64,000 nt of DNA from Maioricimonas rarisocia (GTDB lineage Bacteria > Planctomycetota > Planctomycetia > Planctomycetales > Planctomycetaceae), in the NCBI RefSeq assembly GCF_007747795.1, contig NZ_CP036275.1, positions 5,510,001 to 5,574,000 of the forward strand, read 5' to 3'. Both the position numbers and the translations under genes were made by a program. The notes under the pieces were generated by a model. The model was not told the DNA's origin. It worked only from the letters and a program-made list of their open reading frames with translations, and did not search any database. This document shows positions 56,720 through 64,000 of this stretch, in pieces. How positions within the stretch are numbered: position 1 is the first letter of the stretch; every line of letters begins with the position of its first letter.

Positions 56720-56744
56720 GGGTGCCACGGCTCTGTGAGCCGTG
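56720..56744 (+). repeat. Intergenic palindromic repeat, copy 1
   Basis: A 25-base unit containing CACGGCTCTGTGAGCCGTG, a perfect eight-pair stem (CACGGCTC/GAGCCGTG) around TGT. An identical 25-base copy lies 84 bases downstream. Confidence 0.8.
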
Positions 56745-56803
56745 TAACGTAAGCGACGCGTTCGAACGTCCCGCCCTCAAGACTCGAGCCTCACCTCTCA
56801 AAA

Positions 56804-56828
56804 GGGTGCCACGGCTCTGTGAGCCGTG
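56804..56828 (+). repeat. Intergenic palindromic repeat, copy 2
   Basis: Identical over 25 bases to the copy at 56720. Both are preceded by similar CAAGACTC and CTC-rich stretches, so the repeated unit is probably longer and imperfect. A REP- or MITE-like family is likely. Confidence 0.8.
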
Positions 56829-56869
56829 CCGATCAGACCGCACGCTCCACCGTCAAGACTCAAGACTCT

Positions 56870-57463
56870 TCACCCGAGCAGAAACACCGTCAGCGAACGC
56901 GCCCCGTGTGCCCCGATCACCAGCGACTGCTCGATATCCGCCGTCTTGGAAGGTCCGGCGATGAACGTCCCCAGCGGCCTCGTGCCGATCTCGATCCGCT
57001 CGTACGCCTCGTGCATGTTGTTCACGACCTGGTCTGCGGGAACAACCAATGCCAGATGCTGCGGCAGGAAGTACAACACCCGGTGCGAGACCGGTTCGTC
57101 CGTCACCCAGATCGCCGCGTTCTCCGCCACCGCCAGGTATCCGGGCAGCACGGCGAAGTCGACGTCTTCGAGTTTCCGCGGGTCATCCACCGCATACGGA
57201 TCGAACGTATTCTGCCCGATCCCCTCGACGTGACTGCAGGTCTTTTTCGCCTCCGCATACTGCGGAATCGCTTTCAGCCGCGCGTTCGCCTCCTCGGCAT
57301 TCGCCACGCGCTCGCAATCCCCGCCGATCCCTTTCAGGACCTCCGTAAACTGCGCCACTGGGTCGTCGTAGCGGATCGGTTCGAACGCGTATTGCGGCGG
57401 ATCAGCTGCCTGAGGCAGGTGCTGCCGGATCTTTCCCAGAATCGTTTCACGTGACGTCGACAT
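56870..57463 (-). CDS. lutC: LutC/YkgG family (LUD domain) protein
   Basis: A 197-aa LUD-domain protein. In other bacteria LutC works with LutA and LutB in L-lactate oxidation. It has RETILGKIRQHL at the start and the typical end GPSKTADIEQSLVIGAHGARS. No lutA or lutB is nearby, but the large flavoprotein in this cluster carries CCG domains like LutA, so a joint role in hydroxy-acid oxidation is possible. It starts 78 bases past the moaA stop on the same strand. Confidence 0.88.
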   Translation of the reverse strand: MSTSRETILGKIRQHLPQAADPPQYAFEPIRYDDPVAQFTEVLKGIGGDCERVANAEEANARLKAIPQYAEAKKTCSHVEGIGQNTFDPYAVDDPRKLEDVDFAVLPGYLAVAENAAIWVTDEPVSHRVLYFLPQHLALVVPADQVVNNMHEAYERIEIGTRPLGTFIAGPSKTADIEQSLVIGAHGARSLTVFLLG

Positions 57464-57541
57464 GTCTCTCCCTGCAGATCTGCTTCCGGCCCTCGATGCG
57501 GCTCGCGAACCCGCGGCCCCCGGCGGTGGTCCCGCGAGTCA

Positions 57542-58537
57542 TCAACCGCCGATCGAATACATCGGACGATCCGGCTGGACAAACGTCGCCGAGTTGATCT
57601 GGTGGCCTTCCCACTTTGCGGCAACCGATTGTCGCATCGCGTCCGCAATTGCCGCGTCTTCCGCACCATCTCGCAACAATGCCCGCACGTCGGTTTCTTC
57701 GAGGCTGAACAGACAGTTCCGCAGCTTCCCGTCTGCTGTCAGCCGAAACCGGTTGCAACTCGCACAGAACGGCTGGCTGACCGACGCGATGAACCCGATC
57801 CGTCCGACGCCATCCGCAAATGCGTAGTCGACGGCCGGCGCCGTCGGATCGTCGTTCGGCAGCGCCTCCAGAGGTCCAATCTGCTGCGAAAGCACCTCGA
57901 TAATCTCGCTGGCGAACAGCACCTTGTCCCGTTCCCAGGCGTTGTCGGCATCGAGCGGCATGTACTCGATAAACCGCACTTCGACGCCCGTCTCGCGGGC
58001 GAACTGACCGAACGGCACGATCTCGCCTTCGGTCACACCACGTATTGCAACCGCGTTCACCTTGATCGGATCGAAGCCGACCGCCTGCGCCTTGTGAATC
58101 CCCTCGACGACTTTCTCATAACCGTCCCGCCGGGTCACCTCGCGGAACTTTACCGGGTCGAGTGCATCGAGACTGACGTTCAGTCGTCGGAGCCCGGCTG
58201 CGTAGAGTGCCTCTGCCTGTTCGGCCAGCAGGATGCCGTTCGTCGTCATACCGACGTCGGTGATCCCCTCGATGGACGTGAGCATATTGACCAGCACGTG
58301 CAGGTCGCGACGCACCAGCGGCTCTCCACCAGTCAGGCGGATCTTGTTCACCCCCAGCCCCGCCGCCACCCGGGCACACCGCTGGATCTCCTCGAACGTC
58401 AGCAGGTGCTTGCGATCCATGAACTGCACATGGTCGGCCGGCATGCAGTAGAAACAGCGGATGTTGCAGCGATCGGTCACGCTGATCCGCAGGTTGTTGT
58501 GCACGCGGCCGAAGCCGTCAATCAGTTGGGCGGTCAT
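57542..58537 (-). CDS. moaA: GTP 3',8-cyclase MoaA
   Basis: A 331-aa radical SAM enzyme that performs the first step of molybdenum cofactor synthesis. It has the SAM cluster motif CNIRCFYC (Cys24, 28, 31), the C-terminal second cluster FCASCNRFRL...LRNCLF, and the C-terminal Gly-Gly (SIGG) needed for activity. moaE overlaps its start by four bases (ATGA). moaC, its usual partner enzyme, is not in the window. Confidence 0.96.
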   Translation of the reverse strand: MTAQLIDGFGRVHNNLRISVTDRCNIRCFYCMPADHVQFMDRKHLLTFEEIQRCARVAAGLGVNKIRLTGGEPLVRRDLHVLVNMLTSIEGITDVGMTTNGILLAEQAEALYAAGLRRLNVSLDALDPVKFREVTRRDGYEKVVEGIHKAQAVGFDPIKVNAVAIRGVTEGEIVPFGQFARETGVEVRFIEYMPLDADNAWERDKVLFASEIIEVLSQQIGPLEALPNDDPTAPAVDYAFADGVGRIGFIASVSQPFCASCNRFRLTADGKLRNCLFSLEETDVRALLRDGAEDAAIADAMRQSVAAKWEGHQINSATFVQPDRPMYSIGG

Positions 58538-59010
58538 GACCGTGAGTCCTCACGCTGGCCCACTTTTGGGGGGGCACTCTCTGTCGTACCGGGATGCACC
58601 CACTCGGTCGTCCCGTCGGCCCAGTTTTCCTTCTTCCAGATCGGCACTTCTTCCTTCAGCCGGTCGATCAGCATCCGCCCTGCGTCAAACGCAGCGGCCC
58701 GATGCGGCGAGCTGACGGCAACCGCGATGCTCACATCGCCGAGTTCCAGCCGCCCCAGTCGGTGCTCGACCCGCACGCCGGTCAGCGGAAAACGCTCCAG
58801 GACCTCGTCACAGAGGGACTGCATCTTCGCGATCGCCATTTCCGGATAGGCGTCGTAATCCAGAGCGATCGTCTGCCGGCCGTTGGTCATCTCGCGAACG
58901 GTCCCCAGAAACAGCACGGCCGCTCCTGCCTGGTGGGTTCGCACCTCTTCGAGCAGGGCCGCGTGGTCAATCTCTTCGCGGGTCAGCCGCACCATTCCGG
59001 ATTCCGACAT
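58534..59010 (-). CDS. moaE: Molybdopterin synthase large subunit MoaE
   Basis: A 158-aa catalytic subunit that converts precursor Z to molybdopterin with MoaD. It has GAAVLFLGTVREMTNGR, YDAYPEMAIAKMQSL, HRLGRLELGDVSIAVAVSS and the catalytic Lys region VPIWKKENWADG. GGAGAGA precedes ATG 59010. The end is a short acidic extra tail. Overlaps moaA by four bases. Confidence 0.95.
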   Translation of the reverse strand: MSESGMVRLTREEIDHAALLEEVRTHQAGAAVLFLGTVREMTNGRQTIALDYDAYPEMAIAKMQSLCDEVLERFPLTGVRVEHRLGRLELGDVSIAVAVSSPHRAAAFDAGRMLIDRLKEEVPIWKKENWADGTTEWVHPGTTESAPPKVGQREDSRS

Positions 59011-59031
59011 TCTCTCTCCACGCTTCGCACT

Positions 59032-59051
59032 GCCTCGCCTCGCCTCGCCTC
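59032..59051. repeat. Short tandem repeat between moaD and moaE
   Basis: Four copies of GCCTC in a row, reaching the moaD stop codon. On the coding strand this is a GAGGC array that resembles ribosome binding sequence. Confidence 0.75.
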
Positions 59052-59295
59052 AGCCCCCGCTTACCGGCGGAAAGCATGCCACGACCTGTCCCTGCTCGAG
59101 CCGCTTCGAATCTGTCGCGTAATCGGCGTCAACTGCGACCAGCAGCGAACTTGCAATCGGCTCAAGAGCCGGATACTCCCGCACCAGCGCCGCCCGCACG
59201 TCGCCGACCGTCGCGTCGTCCGGCACGTCGACAGACACCCGCTCCGATCCTGCCAGGTCCCGGGCACGCGCAAAGAGCTGGACACTCACATTCAT
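59050..59295 (-). CDS. moaD: Molybdopterin synthase small subunit MoaD
   Basis: An 81-aa ubiquitin-like sulfur carrier that ends in Gly-Gly (PPVSGG), where the thiocarboxylate forms. It has the family opening VSVQLFARARDLAGSERVSV. I chose ATG 59295, which gives normal length; the frame extends upstream inside the neighbouring flavoprotein gene. It overlaps that gene by four bases (ATGA), so the two are coupled. Confidence 0.93.
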   Translation of the reverse strand: MNVSVQLFARARDLAGSERVSVDVPDDATVGDVRAALVREYPALEPIASSLLVAVDADYATDSKRLEQGQVVACFPPVSGG

Positions 59296-62273
59296 GTTAC
59301 GGTCAACCGTTTTCCGGCCGGCTGCATTCGTTGGGCGATGCCCGGCATCAGCCCGTATGCGTACGCCAGCAGCTTGAGGGGATGCAGCGTCGGCGTTCGC
59401 GTCCCCTGCTCCATCTGAATCTTGCAGCTGCTGCATTCGCTGCTGCCCAGCTCCAGGTCCGGCTCCTGCATCCGGACGATCAGATCTTCGCCGATCTCCA
59501 GAGATGTTGCGAAGTTGTGACGCGTCAGGCCAAACGCCCCCGCCATCCCCGAACACCCTTTCTCGATTCTATGGAGCCGCATTCCCGGAATCAAACTGAG
59601 CAGCGTCGCATAGGCATCCGTCTGGTTCAGAGCCTGCGAATGGCACGGCGTGTGATACCCCACAACCCGTTCGATCTCGCCAAAGTCCGTCCGCAGTTTC
59701 CCCTCCTGGTGCCACGCCAGCAGCAGGCTGCCGGCATCCTGCACATGACGCGACAATGGCCCCACGTCCGGATGATCGAGCAGCAGCGGATACTCGTCGC
59801 GCAGACACAATGCCGCCGCCGGCTCCGTACACACAATGGTCGAACCTTCCCTTGCCAGTTCGCCAAGAACCCGAACATTTTTTGCAGCCAGTTCGCGGGC
59901 CGTCTCGAGATCCCCGGCCGAAACCATCGCCATCCCCGAGCCGGTCTGCTCCTGCGGGACGTACACCTCCACGCCATGATGTTCGAGGATCCGCACCAGT
60001 GCCCAGGCCAGCTCCGGATCGTGGTAGTTCGCGTAATGATCGACGAAGTAGACGATCGGCTTCTCCTTCGCCCGCTCCGGATCTCCCCATGGTTGGCGAC
60101 TCGCCTGCAGAAACGTCTTCCGGGCGAACGTCGGCAGCTTCCGCTCCCGGGCGATGCCGACCGTTTTCTCGACCAGCCACCGCATCCATCGCGTGTGCAG
60201 CAGCCAGTTCGACACCGGTGCCAGTGTACAGCCAAGCTGACCGAACGAGTGTGCCCGCGAGAGAATCCAGTCGGTCCGGCTCAGTCCGTTTGCTGCGACG
60301 TTCGCCGCCTTCGCCTCGATCGCCAGATGCGGGATGTCCACCGCCGACGGACATTCGAGCTGGCACTGCTTGCAGTTGAAACAGAGATCCGCCATCTCGC
60401 GGACCGGGTCGGTCGCCATGTCCCGCGGGCCGAGCTGCCCGGTCATCAGCCCCCGCAGGACGTTCGCCTTCGATCGAGGGCTCGCTTCTTCCCGGGGTGC
60501 GTTGCGGAAGAACGGACACATCCGCAACCCGGCGTCCTGGGTCCGGCAGGTGCCGCAACCGTTGCATCGCGAAGCCACCTCGTTGGCCCGCTCGGCCGAC
60601 CATTCGAGCTGAAGATCGACCAGACCGTTCTCCTCCCGCTGATGCTCCCGAAAGTGCTTGATGGTCAGATGCGGATCGTCGCTGACAATCTTTCCCGGAT
60701 TGAGGAGGTTGTGCGGATCGAAGATATCCTTGACCTGCTGAAACACGCGGTAGAGCGGCCCGTACTGCGTACGCAGAAACGACGTCCGGGCCAGCCCGTC
60801 ACCATGTTCGCCGCTGATCGTCCCGCCGCAGGCGACCACCATCTCGTACAGCTCCCGGGCGAGCGCTTCCAGCCGCGGACCGTCCTCCCGGCTCGGCGAC
60901 GACAGAAACGGCCGCATGTGCAACTGCCCCGACGCCGCATGCGCATATAGAGACGCGGTGATGCCGTGCTTCTGAAAAACCTTCTGGGCCCGCGTCAGCA
61001 CTTCGTTGAGCATTGCCGGCGGCACGGCGATGTCTTCCACGATCGGAAGCGGTCGCGTTGTCCCCTTCAGCCCGGCGAGCAGCGGCACAACACGCGTCGG
61101 CAGGGACCACAGCCATTCGACATCGTCGAAGTCGTACGCCTCTTGCGCCACAACCGCCGTCGAATCGACGTCCCGCACCGAGGCGATCACCGATCGCAAC
61201 CGTTCCCGCACCTCGGCGTCCGAGTAGCCGGTCTGCTCGACGATCAGTCCCGCTTCGGCAGCGCGGGGAATCAGGGCCGCAAACCGCGGATCCGCCTCCC
61301 GCGCCAGCGACAGCAGCCGCCGGTCCATCAGATCACAGGCACTCGGCTGCTGCTCGGCAATCCGGCAGACCGCCGCAGTCGCCTGCTCCAGGTGACCAAA
61401 CAGCAGCATGACCACCCCGCGATGCGCCGGCAGCGGACTGGTATGCAACGTCGCCGCCGTGAACAGGCCCAGCGTCCCCTCCGAACCGACCAGCAGTCGC
61501 GGCAGATGCAGTTCGTCGTCCACCAGCACGTTCCGCAGGTGGTAGCCACTGCAGTTTCGCACCAGCGGTCGCTGTCGCTCGCGGATCAGATCCTCGTTGT
61601 CTTTCAGCAGACTTCGCAGCCGGTGCGTCAGCTGGTGCCGCTTCGTCTCTCCGTCGACGACGCGTCGCGATCCACTCAGATCCTCCAGAGCCGGAAACAG
61701 TGGCTCCTCGACCAGTGGCAGAGGTGGCGGCGGTGACTCGGCCCCGGTCTCGATGATCGTCCCGTCGGCGAGCACCAGCTCGATGCTCTTCACGTGGTCA
61801 CGTGTGGAACCGATCCGACTCGCATGCGAGCCGGCCGCGTCCACCGCCAGCATGCCGCCAATCGTCGTCACGGCCGCGTTCGACGGATCGGGCGGAAAGT
61901 AACGGCCGGTCTCCCGCAGAGCCCGGTTCAGCACATTCAGAACGACGCCGGTCTGCACACGAACCGAATCGGGACCGATCGATTCGATCGCCGTCATGTG
62001 ACGCGAGAAGTCGACGACCAGGCCCGTTCCGACGGCTCCCCCCGCCAGACCCGTCCCTGCTCCCCGTGGAATCAGCGGGATGTCGTTCTCGGACGCGTAC
62101 CGCGCCAGAACCGCGACATCCTCCCGATCCTGCGGAAAGGCCACTCCGAGCGGACGGATCTCGTACAGGCTCGCATCGGTCGCGTACATCGAACGCGTAA
62201 CAACGTCGAATGCGAGGCCGCCGCGGAACATGCCCGCAAGGTCTTCGGAGATCCGTTGCTGCAGTTCATCCAC
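59292..62273 (-). CDS. FAD-linked oxidase fused to Fe-S and CCG domains (D-lactate/glycolate type)
   Basis: A 993-aa flavoprotein. Residues about 1-560 form a GlcD/D-lactate dehydrogenase-type FAD module (IPRGAGTGLAGGAVGTGLVV and a C-terminal domain with SGEHGDGLARTSFLR). Two 4Fe-4S sites follow (CNGCGTCRTQ and CFNCKQCQLECP), then two CCG domains (GYHTPCHSQ and GSSECSSCKIQMEQG) like those of GlpC, GlcF and LutA. The fusion joins GlcD- and GlcF-type subunits in one chain, probably oxidising a 2-hydroxy acid and passing electrons to quinone. GTG 62273. Substrate not shown. Confidence 0.88.
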   Translation of the reverse strand: MDELQQRISEDLAGMFRGGLAFDVVTRSMYATDASLYEIRPLGVAFPQDREDVAVLARYASENDIPLIPRGAGTGLAGGAVGTGLVVDFSRHMTAIESIGPDSVRVQTGVVLNVLNRALRETGRYFPPDPSNAAVTTIGGMLAVDAAGSHASRIGSTRDHVKSIELVLADGTIIETGAESPPPPLPLVEEPLFPALEDLSGSRRVVDGETKRHQLTHRLRSLLKDNEDLIRERQRPLVRNCSGYHLRNVLVDDELHLPRLLVGSEGTLGLFTAATLHTSPLPAHRGVVMLLFGHLEQATAAVCRIAEQQPSACDLMDRRLLSLAREADPRFAALIPRAAEAGLIVEQTGYSDAEVRERLRSVIASVRDVDSTAVVAQEAYDFDDVEWLWSLPTRVVPLLAGLKGTTRPLPIVEDIAVPPAMLNEVLTRAQKVFQKHGITASLYAHAASGQLHMRPFLSSPSREDGPRLEALARELYEMVVACGGTISGEHGDGLARTSFLRTQYGPLYRVFQQVKDIFDPHNLLNPGKIVSDDPHLTIKHFREHQREENGLVDLQLEWSAERANEVASRCNGCGTCRTQDAGLRMCPFFRNAPREEASPRSKANVLRGLMTGQLGPRDMATDPVREMADLCFNCKQCQLECPSAVDIPHLAIEAKAANVAANGLSRTDWILSRAHSFGQLGCTLAPVSNWLLHTRWMRWLVEKTVGIARERKLPTFARKTFLQASRQPWGDPERAKEKPIVYFVDHYANYHDPELAWALVRILEHHGVEVYVPQEQTGSGMAMVSAGDLETARELAAKNVRVLGELAREGSTIVCTEPAAALCLRDEYPLLLDHPDVGPLSRHVQDAGSLLLAWHQEGKLRTDFGEIERVVGYHTPCHSQALNQTDAYATLLSLIPGMRLHRIEKGCSGMAGAFGLTRHNFATSLEIGEDLIVRMQEPDLELGSSECSSCKIQMEQGTRTPTLHPLKLLAYAYGLMPGIAQRMQPAGKRLTVT

Positions 62274-62300
62274 GGCCCACCACCGTGCCTTTCAGATCGG

Positions 62301-62768
62301 TCACGTTCCGGCCGACTGCTCGAGTCGCAGCCGCTCCTGGCGATACTTCTCCGCCAGTTCGTGGTCAAATCCTGCGTGGCCCGAATCTCCCGTCGAATCA
62401 TGGTGCCGTGCCTGGCACCGATAGCACACGAGGATGTCCGGCATGATCCCGAACAGCAGCATGTCGAGTGCCCCGAACGCCAGCAGGATTCCCAGGGCCA
62501 GCAGTGGCTGGTGGAAGTACCAGGCGATACTGCTGAGAGCCGCCCCCGCGACAACCGCGGCAATCCCGAGGCGCTGCGGGAAATCCTTCTGACGCCACAG
62601 GTCCTGGTTGCCGCAGATCAGGCAGCACCGCGGTCGGTCCCCTTCGAGGTCCCCCGCCGGAATCGCGCGACTCCAGTCACAGGCGGTGCACTGCAGAACC
62701 GTCCCCGGTTCAACGGCAACCCGATGCTGCGATTGCTCGCATTTCGGACATCGGTACGACAATCGCAT
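62301..62768 (-). CDS. Zinc-ribbon membrane protein, function unknown
   Basis: A 155-aa protein with several Cys pairs at the N-terminus (CPKC, CTAC, CLIC) and a later CYRC, enough for two zinc ribbons, followed by two membrane helices (GIAAVVAGAALSSIAWYF and LLALGILLAFGALDMLLF). The end is charged and probably cytoplasmic. It may link a metal-binding head to the membrane. I do not recognise a named family. ATG 62768 is preferred over GTG 62774. It is 27 bases before the flavoprotein start. Confidence 0.7.
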   Translation of the reverse strand: MRLSYRCPKCEQSQHRVAVEPGTVLQCTACDWSRAIPAGDLEGDRPRCCLICGNQDLWRQKDFPQRLGIAAVVAGAALSSIAWYFHQPLLALGILLAFGALDMLLFGIMPDILVCYRCQARHHDSTGDSGHAGFDHELAEKYRQERLRLEQSAGT

Positions 62769-62861
62769 TCTCACTCGTCCTCAACCAGCCCCGCCGATAC
62801 GCAACTTCCGCAGCCGTACTGTGCAGGACTGCTTCTACCTGACCCGGTCCCGTCGAGTGTA

Positions 62862-63629
62862 TCACAACGGGACGTGCAGTTCGCGAGCCAGCAGCAACCC
62901 TGTCGCTTCACCCATGAACGCCAGTATCACGGCCGCAAACAGAACGCCGGTCGCCGACTGCGTATTCCGATACTGCAGAATCCGCGCCGTCAGCACCGTT
63001 AGAACCAGCAGGCCGATCAGCCCACCCAGCCAGCGCACCGTCAGCCAGGTCCATTCCACCGGCCCGAGGTCCGCCGCCGGGATCAGGCTCAGCCCGTACA
63101 GTGCCATTCCGCCCCGAACGATCACCGCCAGTCCCAGAATGGTATTCAGCCGCTTCAGTGGCTCCGTCGACATCGACGTGGCTGTCAGGTACCAGTGCCC
63201 CAGCAGCATCGTGCTGACCGATCCACCAATCACCCAGGCCGATGACAGGGCCGACATCGACGCGTGGGTCGACTCGGCCGATGGTTCGGCATACCGGTGC
63301 GGCAGGAATCCGATGACACTTCCCGCGGCCAGCAGGGCCACGACGAACGCCATCACGGTACCCGCCTGGCGCCGCTCGAGCGTCCACAGCACCGAACCGA
63401 CAAACGACGTCACCGCCGCCGCGATGGACAGCCCCTGCAGCCAGCCGGAACCCAGCAGTGTTGCCGCTTCCGTATCGCCGGCGGGAATCGTCAGTGCCGC
63501 CAGCGTCGACAGCCCCAAAACAGCCAGCATCTGGATCCGGAAGTAGCCGGAGGTCACGTCCCGCCGCGGCATCAGGCACCACGTCAGGCTCATTCCCGCC
63601 ACGAGCCGCAGGGTGATCTGGGCAATCAT
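62862..63629 (-). CDS. Multi-pass membrane protein, function unknown
   Basis: A 255-aa hydrophobic protein with about seven membrane helices, for example [37 protein letters not shown] and [18 protein letters not shown]. No conserved catalytic motif is recognised. ATG 63629 overlaps the folE stop (ATGA), so it is translationally coupled to folE on the same strand. Possibly a transport or envelope protein; its link to folate synthesis is unclear. The frame opens further upstream, but that part lies within folE. Confidence 0.75.
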   Translation of the reverse strand: MIAQITLRLVAGMSLTWCLMPRRDVTSGYFRIQMLAVLGLSTLAALTIPAGDTEAATLLGSGWLQGLSIAAAVTSFVGSVLWTLERRQAGTVMAFVVALLAAGSVIGFLPHRYAEPSAESTHASMSALSSAWVIGGSVSTMLLGHWYLTATSMSTEPLKRLNTILGLAVIVRGGMALYGLSLIPAADLGPVEWTWLTVRWLGGLIGLLVLTVLTARILQYRNTQSATGVLFAAVILAFMGEATGLLLARELHVPL

Positions 63630-64000
63630 TGCCGGTTGATCAGCGCCATCACTTCGGCGCGACTGGACTGGTTCGACTTGAACAGTCCGCGGACCGCACT
63701 GGTCACCGTCAGGCTGCCCGGCTTGCAGATCCCGCGAATCGTCATGCAGGTGTGCGTCGCTTCCAGCACGACCACCACACCTTTCGCATCCAGTTCCCTG
63801 TTGATCAGATCCGCAATCTGGTGCGTCATCCGCTCCTGTACCTGCGGCCGCTTCGAGATCTCTTCCACCACCCGGGCCAGCTTGCTCAGCCCCACCACGC
63901 GACCACGTGGCAGGTATCCGACATGAGCCACCCCCATGAACGGCAGCAGGTGATGCTCGCACATGCTGTTGAAGCTGATGTCCCGCACGAGGACCAGTTC
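63626..64000 (-). CDS. folE: GTP cyclohydrolase I (3' part, cut by window end)
   Basis: The C-terminal 124 residues of FolE, which makes dihydroneopterin triphosphate for folate or related pterins. The zinc site is visible: [10 protein letters not shown] (Cys and His) and HTCMTIRG (Cys). Also seen are [16 protein letters not shown] and [15 protein letters not shown]. The start lies beyond position 64000. Its stop overlaps the next gene by four bases. Confidence 0.95.
   Translation of the reverse strand, partial: ELVLVRDISFNSMCEHHLLPFMGVAHVGYLPRGRVVGLSKLARVVEEISKRPQVQERMTHQIADLINRELDAKGVVVVLEATHTCMTIRGICKPGSLTVTSAVRGLFKSNQSSRAEVMALINRQ

Noticed and set aside
56706-56900. Possible short CRISPR from the two 25-base repeats
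   Set aside because: Only two copies, the flanks are also similar, no cas genes, and the gap is not a unique spacer of typical size.

Overview
The window is GC-rich bacterial chromosome and looks like a member of the Planctomycetota. The reasons are: a ribosomal cluster with no rpmD (L30) and no rpsD, infA or adk at their usual places; ribosomal proteins with long extra segments (L17, S17); a GSPII-type secretin carrying a long repeat-rich N-terminus; small lipoproteins with little recognisable content; and short intergenic palindromic repeats around a CACGGCTC stem. No phage, transposase or CRISPR array was seen. The assignment is from gene content and protein appearance only, not from a database search.

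Bases 1-21000 hold mixed genes. On the minus strand at 87-3263 is an operon of hibernation factor HPF, a PTS EIIA of the nitrogen/fructose type, an unusual HPr and Enzyme I, with no sugar permease: a regulatory PTS. Then come two tandem tiny lipoproteins, a divergent HExxH metallopeptidase, the magnesium transporter MgtE, a ketose 3-epimerase-like TIM barrel, an AcpH-like protein, NAD kinase and a DUF3891 protein. A minus-strand block of mfd, a parvulin-type lipoprotein and a giant secretin fills 11.3-21.0 kb.

Bases 21376-54712 are an almost unbroken plus-strand translation and transcription supercluster. It runs tRNA-Thr, tRNA-Tyr, tRNA-Gly, tRNA-Thr, tuf, rpmG, tRNA-Trp, secE, nusG, rplK, rplA, rplJ, rplL, rpoB, rpoC, rpsL, rpsG, fusA, then the S10, spc and alpha operons through rplQ. 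The set supplies the ribosome, the RNA polymerase core, the elongation factors and the SecYE channel. Candidate internal promoters stand before the tRNA cluster, rpoB, rpsL, rpsJ and rpmJ. Hairpins at the rplL-rpoB gap, before map and after rplQ could tune expression.

After rplQ comes a small HELYH putative metalloprotein. A minus-strand block follows at 55.5-64 kb: a class V aminotransferase (cysteine desulfurase-like), a LutC-type LUD protein, moaA, moaE, moaD, and a fused FAD/Fe-S/CCG oxidoreductase, the last four with 4-base overlaps or short gaps. Then come a zinc-ribbon membrane protein, a multi-pass membrane protein, and folE, which is cut by the window end.

Most of the window is housekeeping. 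The points most worth a second look are the repeat-bearing secretin, the HPr lacking the usual catalytic Arg, the EF-Tu switch I divergence, the sigma-54-like element before rpoB, the enlarged L17 followed by a HELYH protein, and the molybdopterin genes translationally linked to an Fe-S flavoprotein. I found no clear-cut new defence or mobile system.
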